This document shows, piece by piece, positions 5,234 through 10,841 of a DNA stretch of 10,841 bases (position 1 is its first letter; every line of letters starts with the position of its first letter). Source of the DNA: Campylobacterales bacterium (GTDB lineage: Bacteria > Campylobacterota > Campylobacteria > Campylobacterales > QNZT01); the NCBI GenBank assembly GCA_015489185.1, contig WGAE01000239.1, forward strand, positions 1 through 10,841, given 5' to 3'. The position numbers and the translations under genes were made by a program. Under the pieces are notes generated by a model, which saw nothing but the letters and a program-made list of their open reading frames with translations, was not told the origin of the DNA and searched no databases.

Positions 5234-6004
5234 TTATTTAGCAGTAAAGATCGTTAGCAACGGTTTATGATCTGAGCTGTCGATACCCGAAAGTACCTCC
5301 GCTTTTTGAAGCGAAAGCCCTCTGTAAAAGACATGATCAAGAGGATAGGGAAACGGTTTTTTGCGATGTTCATTGTTACAAAATTTCACATCTTCAAGTT
5401 CATATTTTTGTGTCAACTGTAGCAACATCGTCATTCGCTTTTTGTTCCAGGTATTGAAATCGCCGGACAAGATCAAAGCTTCGTTATCCTTTGCCAAAAC
5501 ACGCTCAATTTGCGCCATCTGTGCGATGAATTTTTCGATTTTGACGAAGTTGATCATATGGACATTTACGACCCGCAAAAACGCTCCCGTTACCGTCCGA
5601 TAAACCGTCTCCAGCATAATTTTCGGTGTTTTGATAATCGGTTCCACCCCTTCACTGGTATAGTAATCATACGTTACAATCGCACTGCGTGAAGCGTTGA
5701 TAAGTCCGAAATGTTTCTCTTTCCAGATAATATTCGGGAAAAATCCGTACCCGTATTCATGATGTCTGTCCAGCACGCTCATTCGATTCATCGTCTGGTA
5801 CTCTTGAAACAGAATCAGATCGGGACGATAACGATGTAAAATTTTCGCAAAATCCTCCAGCCAAACGATGGCATGATTGTTCTTATGTACATTCCAGGTT
5901 AATAAAACGATCCTCTCATTCAGCGGCGAATCTTCTATGGGATTTTTGAGCGCAACAACACGTTTTTGTCGATCGACATGCCAGGGCAAATATTTCCGAT
6001 ACAT
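5234..6004 (-). CDS. endonuclease/exonuclease/phosphatase family hydrolase
   Basis: A metal-dependent hydrolase of the EEP (DNase I/AP endonuclease/sphingomyelinase-like) fold. Numbering from the upstream ATG at 6010, all fold motifs are present: TWNVHK (38-43, Asn40), LFQEYQ (67-72, Glu70), VNVHM (148-152, His151), SGDFNTW (182-188, Asp184/Asn186), LDHVF (224-228) and SSDHKP (245-250, catalytic His248). No signal peptide is apparent and it is probably cytoplasmic. Substrate cannot be told from sequence: phosphodiesters in nucleic acid, phospholipid head groups or inositol phosphates are all handled by this fold. I chose the ATG at 6004 (256 residues) because the ribosome site AGGAG (6014-6018) is nine bases from it but only three from the ATG at 6010; either is possible. 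It directly follows the cls-type gene, whose stop overlaps this ribosome site, so the two form an operon. Confidence 0.85.
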   Translation of the reverse strand: MYRKYLPWHVDRQKRVVALKNPIEDSPLNERIVLLTWNVHKNNHAIVWLEDFAKILHRYRPDLILFQEYQTMNRMSVLDRHHEYGYGFFPNIIWKEKHFGLINASRSAIVTYDYYTSEGVEPIIKTPKIMLETVYRTVTGAFLRVVNVHMINFVKIEKFIAQMAQIERVLAKDNEALILSGDFNTWNKKRMTMLLQLTQKYELEDVKFCNNEHRKKPFPYPLDHVFYRGLSLQKAEVLSGIDSSDHKPLLTIFTAK

Positions 6005-6013
6005 CTTCATGAA

Positions 6014-6018
6014 CTCCT
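6014..6018 (-). promoter_or_regulatory. ribosome binding site overlapping the cls stop
   Basis: Minus strand AGGAG, sharing bases with the TAG stop of the upstream gene (6019-6017). The spacing favours the ATG at 6004 over the one at 6010 and implies translational coupling. Confidence 0.65.
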
Positions 6019-7414
6019 ATATGACCGGAGATAACATTTTAAAAATATTTTCAAACATCATACGCACTCTTCCAGCTTTTGCCAATCCCACGGTACACTC
6101 CAGCATATGACGCTTCATCCACTCCTCAATATCTGCAATCTGCCTGTGATTATAAAAAAAAGAGGTCGTTTCATAGTTATAAAAAAAACTGCGCTCGTCA
6201 AAATTTGCCGACCCCATCACTACAAACGCGTCATCAACCAAAATCGCTTTGGCATGTAACATACGATTTTTAAAAAGATAGATCTCTATCCCCTCTTCCT
6301 GCAACTGGCGCAAAAATCCGTTCCGCGCAATGTCAATAATATAGTGATCCGACGTATCAGGCACAATGATTTTGATCTCCACACCCCTGTGTCTGGCGAC
6401 AATCAAACCGTCCAGAATCGTCTGATCCGGCGCAAAATAAGGAGTCACAATCCAAATACGCTCTTTTGCGACAAACGGCATATAGACCATCGCTTCGAAA
6501 TAGGCATCATTTTCCACATCGGGACCGGAAGGCACGACCTGTACAAAGTTTTCCACAGTTTTCTCTTGTGAAAAATCGATCACTTCAGTTTCGATCATCT
6601 CTCCTGTCGTATATTCCCAGTCGAATCTGAAAATATCCAGGTAGTGTCTTGTTGCTTCACCGTGTATGACAAATGAGAGATCGCTCCACAGTTTCGAATG
6701 GTATGTCGCACTCATATACTCTTTGGCAATATTCATACCCCCGCTCATCACATATCTTCCGTCGATGATAATACTTTTGCGATGGTTACGCAAATTCATT
6801 TTGAATTCGATCGGATTTTGCATAAAGGAGTTAAAAAAACGATACTCTCCACCGGCATCCTGCAGCTTTCGCAACATAGAAGGAAACATCTCCAGACTAA
6901 TCGATCCGAGTGAATCGATCAGCAGTTTGACCTCCACCCCCTGCAAAGCTTTATGTGCCAGCATATCGATCAATTCCCGTGTTACCTCATCGTCACCCAA
7001 AATATAGGTCGAGATATAAATCGATCGCTCCGCATGCTCTATCATTCGAACCAGTTCAAACCATGCCTCCACACCGTTATGACATACCGTGACTTCGTTA
7101 CGTCCTGTCGGCGGCGGAATTCCCTGTGCCGTCAAAAAGAGGGACATCTCAGACCTAAAAGCGGAAGGTGTATAGTTGTGCAATGCCAGTTGCCCTTTTT
7201 TCAAAATCGATTTCTCGATTTTACGCCCACTGAAAACGATATAAAGAGGAATACCGATCTGCGGCATCGTCAGTATCACCAAAATCCAGGCAATCATACT
7301 TTTCGGCTTCCGTCTGGTCGAAAGCATATGGGCAATCGCACCGACGGTAAGCAAAACCGTTATAACGGAGAGAAACTGTACCTTTAAAATTTGACTGAAA
7401 AACGTACTTTCCAT
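6017..7414 (-). CDS. cls: cardiolipin synthase-type phospholipase D enzyme
   Basis: Membrane enzyme of the phospholipase D superfamily, most like ClsA, which makes cardiolipin by condensing phosphatidylglycerol molecules. The 465 residues start with two hydrophobic segments (about 11-31 and 39-62) typical of ClsA, then two PLD domains. HKD motif 1 is H211-R-K213 with D218 in NLRNHRKSIIIDG followed by SGGMN; motif 2 is H387-A-K389 with D394, followed by GSANFDERS. Both are intact, so the enzyme should be active. The usual VTPYF block before the second motif is present (323-327). The length fits the family (about 480). The ATG at 7414 has no ribosome site; the promoter's -10 box lies six bases upstream, so a leaderless mRNA is predicted. 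It shares an operon with the following EEP hydrolase. Other PLD-type transferases cannot be wholly excluded. Confidence 0.9.
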   Translation of the reverse strand: MESTFFSQILKVQFLSVITVLLTVGAIAHMLSTRRKPKSMIAWILVILTMPQIGIPLYIVFSGRKIEKSILKKGQLALHNYTPSAFRSEMSLFLTAQGIPPPTGRNEVTVCHNGVEAWFELVRMIEHAERSIYISTYILGDDEVTRELIDMLAHKALQGVEVKLLIDSLGSISLEMFPSMLRKLQDAGGEYRFFNSFMQNPIEFKMNLRNHRKSIIIDGRYVMSGGMNIAKEYMSATYHSKLWSDLSFVIHGEATRHYLDIFRFDWEYTTGEMIETEVIDFSQEKTVENFVQVVPSGPDVENDAYFEAMVYMPFVAKERIWIVTPYFAPDQTILDGLIVARHRGVEIKIIVPDTSDHYIIDIARNGFLRQLQEEGIEIYLFKNRMLHAKAILVDDAFVVMGSANFDERSFFYNYETTSFFYNHRQIADIEEWMKRHMLECTVGLAKAGRVRMMFENIFKMLSPVI

Positions 7415-7420
7415 GGGCGT

Positions 7421-7450
7421 ATCATAACACTTTAGCGTAGTTTAAGTCAA
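7421..7450 (-). promoter_or_regulatory. promoter of cls, predicted leaderless
   Basis: Minus strand: TTGACT (7450-7445), 18-base spacer, TATGAT (7426-7421); each box has one mismatch to the sigma-70 consensus. Six bases (ACGCCC) separate the -10 box from the ATG, so the transcript should start at the A of the start codon. The same layout is found before the NFACT gene. Confidence 0.65.
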
Positions 7451-7457
7451 TATCACT

Positions 7458-7463
7458 CATAAT
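7458..7463 (+). promoter_or_regulatory. possible -10 element for the cytochrome gene
   Basis: CATAAT, one mismatch to TATAAT, in the 85-base divergent gap. It would start transcription near 7470, about 30 bases before the gene. It lies only eight bases from the -35 box of the opposing cls promoter, so the two may compete for RNA polymerase. No -35 box is clear. Confidence 0.35.
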
Positions 7464-7499
7464 CCCTCTCCAAATCAATTTACATATAGGGGAGAATTC

Positions 7500-8066
7500 A
7501 TGAAAAGATGGAGATTTGCATTGACTGCCGCATTTGCTTGTACGACCTTATTTGCGGCAGATAACACATCAGTATCTGTCAAACAAGAGGGCATCAAATA
7601 TATCAAGATGCTCGGTGGTGCTCTCAAAAAAGAGGTCAAAGCGAAGATGAAAGAGGATCCGACCGGAAATCTTGCAATGGGCTTTTGCTCAACAAAAGCA
7701 CAGGAGATCACCGAAGAGGTCAACGACAAACTGCCCGACTACGCCTCCGTGCGCAGAACAGCACTCAAAGTACGCAATTCCAAAAACGCGCCCGACACTA
7801 CCGATACTGAAGTGATGCAAGCGTATCAAAAAGCGATCGAAGCGGGAAAATTTTCACCCAAAGATATCAGAGTGGTCGAAACGAAAGATACCTACCGCGT
7901 CTACAAGCCACTCGTGACCAAAGCGATGTGTCTGAAGTGTCACGGGACAAATATCTCCGACGACATCCAGGCGGTACTCAAAAAGGTCTATCCGAAAGAT
8001 CAGGCGACCGGGTTCAAAGAGGGTGACCTGAGGGGTGTCATCGTCGCCGAAATCAAAAAAGATTGA
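7500..8066 (+). CDS. Tll0287-like (DUF3365) periplasmic monohaem protein
   Basis: A 188-residue secreted protein. Residues 1-20 are a signal peptide (MKRWRF, hydrophobic core, cleavage likely after FAA). The mature part matches the Tll0287-like/DUF3365 type: a helical N-terminal part with a conserved-looking FC at 62-63, then a PAS-like fold ending in the strand GDLRGVIVAEI (175-185). One haem c attachment motif, CLKCH, is at 144-148 and is followed by GT as is usual. Proteins of this type act as periplasmic haem-binding sensors or electron carriers; which applies here is not visible. The ATG has AGGGGAG five bases upstream (7488-7494). It stands alone, divergent from cls and convergent with serC, so no redox partner is suggested by context. 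Maturation would need a c-type cytochrome assembly system elsewhere. Confidence 0.88.
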   Translation: MKRWRFALTAAFACTTLFAADNTSVSVKQEGIKYIKMLGGALKKEVKAKMKEDPTGNLAMGFCSTKAQEITEEVNDKLPDYASVRRTALKVRNSKNAPDTTDTEVMQAYQKAIEAGKFSPKDIRVVETKDTYRVYKPLVTKAMCLKCHGTNISDDIQAVLKKVYPKDQATGFKEGDLRGVIVAEIKKD

Positions 8067-8080
8067 TTCCGCTCTTTTGA

Positions 8081-8103
8081 CAATCCGGCATAACGCCGGA
8101 TTG
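8081..8103. terminator. bidirectional hairpin between convergent genes
   Basis: CAATCCGGC (8081-8089), loop ATAAC, GCCGGATTG (8095-8103): a perfect 9-bp G+C-rich stem. It lies 14 bases after the cytochrome stop and 5 bases beyond the serC stop, so it can serve both. Neither side has a good T-run. Confidence 0.6.
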
Positions 8104-8108
8104 CTCCG

Positions 8109-9188
8109 CTAACTGTTCGCTTTGCGAAAATCCTCCATCGCATCGACCAGCCTTTCGACACCTTCGATCGTCATCGCATTGTAAATCGACGCTCTGAGTC
8201 CGCCAACACTTCTGTGTCCTTTCAGACCGATCATATCGCGCTCTTCACAAAAAGCAACCAGTTTCGCCTCCAGTTCCGCATCTTTGTTGCGAATGTTAAA
8301 AGTAACGTTCATGAGCGATCGATCCTGTTTACGGGCATGCCCTATATAAAAACCGTTGCTGTTATCAATGGCGTCATAAAGCAGTGCCGCCTTCTTTTCG
8401 TTATATTCCTGCACCGCTTCGATCCCCCCGCGCTCCTCCAACCACTCCATCATGAGTGAGAGCATATAGATGCCGAATGTCGGTGGCGTGTTGTAGAGCG
8501 AGTTGGCGTCGGCGTGTGTTTTGTAACGCAGCATCGTCGGTACCTCTTCCGAAACCTCTTCGATCAGCGATCTTTTCACGATCACAATCGTCACGCCTGA
8601 AGGACCCGCATTTTTCTGCGCTCCGGCATACATGAGCTCCACCTTGCTCCAGTCAACCGAATAGGAGAAGATATCGCTGGAAGCATCAACGACCAGCGGC
8701 GCTTTGGTTTCAGGGAAATGCCTGTACTGCGTACCGTAGATGGTGTTGTTGGAGGTAATATGCGCATAGTCGCACTCATTGCTGAAGTGTACATCGGGAA
8801 TATGGTCGAAGTTACTTCCGGCACTCTGTGCAACAACCTTGACGTTACATTTTTGAATCTCCGCCTCTTTGATCGCCTTTTTCGACCAGGCGCCCGTATT
8901 GGCAAACTCAATCACCCCGCCTTTGTAGAGATTCATCGGCACCATCGCAAACTGCATCGACGCCCCGCCCTGCAGCAGCAGTACGGCATAGTCATCGGGA
9001 ATCGCATAGAGTTTGCGCATCTTCTCGATCGCGCCATTGTGCACTTCGTCATACATCTTCGAGCGGTGCGACGCCTCCATGATTGAAAGCCCATGCCCCC
9101 GAAAATCGATCAGTTCGCGCTGCGCTTTCTCCAGTACCGAAAGGGGCAGCGTCGAAGGACCGGCGTTGAAATTCACGACACGCTTCAT
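8109..9188 (-). CDS. serC: phosphoserine aminotransferase
   Basis: SerC is a cytoplasmic PLP enzyme that converts 3-phosphohydroxypyruvate and glutamate to phosphoserine in serine synthesis, and also acts in making pyridoxal phosphate in bacteria with the DXP-dependent route. The 359-residue protein has normal length and the family start NFNAGPSTLP (6-15), then HRS (41-43), LLLQGGASMQF (70-80), and the PLP lysine K192 in YAGAQKNAGPSG (187-198). The C-terminal GHRSVGGLRASIYNA block is intact, with the substrate-binding Arg. The ATG at 9188 directly follows the ilvD stop (TAG then ATG, no gap), with ribosome site GAGGGG at 9195-9200 six bases upstream inside ilvD, so the two are co-transcribed and probably coupled. 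A bidirectional hairpin ends the unit. Confidence 0.96.
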   Translation of the reverse strand: MKRVVNFNAGPSTLPLSVLEKAQRELIDFRGHGLSIMEASHRSKMYDEVHNGAIEKMRKLYAIPDDYAVLLLQGGASMQFAMVPMNLYKGGVIEFANTGAWSKKAIKEAEIQKCNVKVVAQSAGSNFDHIPDVHFSNECDYAHITSNNTIYGTQYRHFPETKAPLVVDASSDIFSYSVDWSKVELMYAGAQKNAGPSGVTIVIVKRSLIEEVSEEVPTMLRYKTHADANSLYNTPPTFGIYMLSLMMEWLEERGGIEAVQEYNEKKAALLYDAIDNSNGFYIGHARKQDRSLMNVTFNIRNKDAELEAKLVAFCEERDMIGLKGHRSVGGLRASIYNAMTIEGVERLVDAMEDFRKANS

Positions 9189-10841
9189 CTAGCACCCCTC
9201 GTCAAATTCGGTCTTAAGCACGGCACCGTTGCTCGCATTGGTGACGAGTTGGCGGTACTGCTTGAGCCATGACCCCTGAATCTCTTTGATGTAGGGTTTG
9301 AACTTCTTGCGTCTTGCTTCTATCTCTTCGTCACTCAAACGCACATTCAAACTGTAATTATCCACATCGATATCGATAATATCACCGTCTTCGAGCAGTC
9401 CAATCACGCCCCCTTCCGCCGCTTCGGGACTCACATGCCCGATACTCGCACCGCGTGTCGCGCCGGAGAAGCGCCCGTCGGTAATCAGCGCCACCTTGTC
9501 ACCGAGCCCCATTCCCATGATCAGCGAGGTAGGCGCCAGCATCTCCTGCATACCGGGACCGCCGCGGGGACCTTCGTAACGAATCACGACGACATCCCCT
9601 TCTTTCACTTTCCCGCCGGTAATGCCCGCGATCGCATCCTGCTGGGAGTTGAAGCAGACTGCTTTGCCGCTGAAGGTACGCATGCTTGGATCGATACCCG
9701 CCGTCTTGACGACCGCGCCCTCTTTGGCGAGATTACCGTAGAGAATCGCCAGACCGCCCACCTGAGAGTAGGGGTTGTCGATGGTGTGGATGATGTTCGT
9801 ATCCTTGATCTTTGCATCGGCAATCCGCTCGCCGATCGTCTCCCCCTCGATCGTCAGATTATCCAGTTCAAGAATATCGCCGCGCTTGCTGATCTCATGC
9901 ATCACCGCACTCACACCGCCCGCTTTGTTGATATCCTCCATGTGTACCGTAGAGAGTGACGGGGAGATTTTGGCGATGTGCGCAACCTTCTTGCTCATAG
10001 TGTTGATATCTTCGAGGTTGAAGTTTACCCCCGCCTCGCGTGCGATCGCCAGCATATGCAGTACCGTGTTGGAGCTGCCGCCCATCGCCATATCGACGGC
10101 GAAGGCGTTGTGCACCGCCTTTTCGTTGAGGATATTTCGGATGCGAAACTTCTCACTCAGCGCTTCATCTTTTGCCAGTTCACAGACACGACGCGCCGCT
10201 TTTCTGAGCAGCTCTTCACGTTCAGGCGTGAGTGCAAGAATCGTACCGTTTCCTTTGAGGGCAATTCCCATCGCCTCCATCAGGGTATTCATGCTGTTTG
10301 CCGTGAACATACCCGAACATGAACCGCCGCTCGGACATGCTGCACACTCGATCTCGACCAGCTTCTCCTCGTCGATCTCGCCCGCTTCAAACTGCCCGAC
10401 CGCTTCGAACGCCGTCGCCAGATCGATCGGCGTACCGTCCTTGAGCTGTCCCGCTTTCATCGGACCGCCGCTGACAAATACCGTCGGTACATTGACCCTG
10501 AGCGCTCCCATAATCATACCCGGCGTGATCTTGTCGCAGTTGGGGATGCAGATCATCGCATCAAGTTTGTGGGCGTTCATGACCGTCTCGATCGAGTTGG
10601 CAATGATCTCGCGGCTCGGCAGCGAGTAGAGCATACCGTCATGCCCCATCGCAATGCCGTCATCGACACCGATTGTATTGAACTCAAACGGCACACAGCC
10701 GCACTTTCGAATCTCCTCTTTGATGATCGCCGCATACTTATTCAGAAAAAAGTGCCCCGGAATGATCTCGATAAAAGAGTTCGCCACCCCGATAAACGGT
10801 TTGTCGAAATCTTCGTCTTTGAGCCCTGTCGCACGAAAAAG
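9189..10841 (-). CDS. ilvD: dihydroxy-acid dehydratase, N-terminus beyond the window
   Basis: IlvD dehydrates 2,3-dihydroxy-3-methylbutanoate and its methylpentanoate analogue to the 2-keto acids that precede valine, isoleucine, leucine and pantothenate. The frame stays open to the window edge, giving 550 residues that begin LFRATGLKDEDFDKPF; comparison with the family suggests some 15-18 residues are missing. An internal GTG at 10787 is not the start, because the conserved RATG and PFIGVANS segments precede or span it. Fe-S ligand segments are seen: NCDK (Cys102 of the fragment) and ACPSGGSCSG (Cys169, Cys175). GHVSPEA and DGRFSG near the C-terminus are intact. The site where [2Fe-2S] relatives carry Cys (TPCN) reads IPGH here, as in the oxygen-sensitive E. 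coli enzyme. It is first gene of the visible ilvD-serC unit, and its upstream control region lies outside. Confidence 0.96.
   Translation of the reverse strand, partial: LFRATGLKDEDFDKPFIGVANSFIEIIPGHFFLNKYAAIIKEEIRKCGCVPFEFNTIGVDDGIAMGHDGMLYSLPSREIIANSIETVMNAHKLDAMICIPNCDKITPGMIMGALRVNVPTVFVSGGPMKAGQLKDGTPIDLATAFEAVGQFEAGEIDEEKLVEIECAACPSGGSCSGMFTANSMNTLMEAMGIALKGNGTILALTPEREELLRKAARRVCELAKDEALSEKFRIRNILNEKAVHNAFAVDMAMGGSSNTVLHMLAIAREAGVNFNLEDINTMSKKVAHIAKISPSLSTVHMEDINKAGGVSAVMHEISKRGDILELDNLTIEGETIGERIADAKIKDTNIIHTIDNPYSQVGGLAILYGNLAKEGAVVKTAGIDPSMRTFSGKAVCFNSQQDAIAGITGGKVKEGDVVVIRYEGPRGGPGMQEMLAPTSLIMGMGLGDKVALITDGRFSGATRGASIGHVSPEAAEGGVIGLLEDGDIIDIDVDNYSLNVRLSDEEIEARRKKFKPYIKEIQGSWLKQYRQLVTNASNGAVLKTEFDEGC

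Noticed and set aside
9775..10629. A 284-codon plus-strand open frame opposite ilvD
   Set aside because: It is the complement of a strongly conserved enzyme, is Ser/Ala-rich with no recognisable domain, and lacks a ribosome site.
10785..10787. GTG as the start of ilvD
   Set aside because: The open frame continues to the window edge and encodes the conserved RATG and PFIG segments of the family N-terminus.

Overview
The window looks like chromosomal DNA from a free-living member of the Campylobacterota (Epsilonproteobacteria), of the Sulfurimonas/Sulfurovum kind. This rests on the style of its proteins: a short NFACT/RqcH-type protein, IlvD and SerC of the epsilon type, a Tll0287-like (DUF3365) periplasmic cytochrome, and Dxr with a DSEHFGLW motif. 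Moderate G+C and an exact sigma-28 promoter agree. The assignment is inference from memory of these families; no database was searched. All genes except two (192-395 and 7500-8066) are on the minus strand.

Left part (1-2698). A sigma-28 (FliA) promoter that matches the consensus exactly drives a very acidic 67-residue protein of unknown function. It converges on the operon tail cdsA-dxr, which makes CDP-diacylglycerol for phospholipids and MEP for isoprenoids. dxr uses a TTG start that overlaps the cdsA stop. cdsA appears to have its own promoter.

Middle (2703-5177). An NFACT/RqcH-like ribosome-quality-control protein is followed 4 bases later by an unrecognised 111-residue protein. Upstream of the NFACT gene lies a 290-base gap holding an unexplained set of nested perfect inverted repeats (about 4097-4283). 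This could be a structured RNA or a palindromic element and is the least explained DNA here. Beyond it is a gene for an HDOD-domain signalling protein with a clear hairpin terminator.

Right-middle (5234-8103). A two-gene unit encodes a cardiolipin synthase-type phospholipase D enzyme and an endonuclease/exonuclease/phosphatase-fold hydrolase. Diverging from it is a secreted monohaem cytochrome-like protein. The cls and NFACT genes share a promoter layout (TATGAT, six bases, ATG) that predicts leaderless mRNAs.

Right end (8109-10841). ilvD (branched-chain amino acid synthesis) runs off the window edge and abuts serC (serine synthesis), with the ilvD stop directly followed by the serC start. 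No tRNA, rRNA, CRISPR array, transposase, phage gene or obvious defence system was seen. Most of the window is ordinary core genome; the interest lies in regulatory architecture, two orphan small proteins, an altered NFACT motif and the structured intergenic element.
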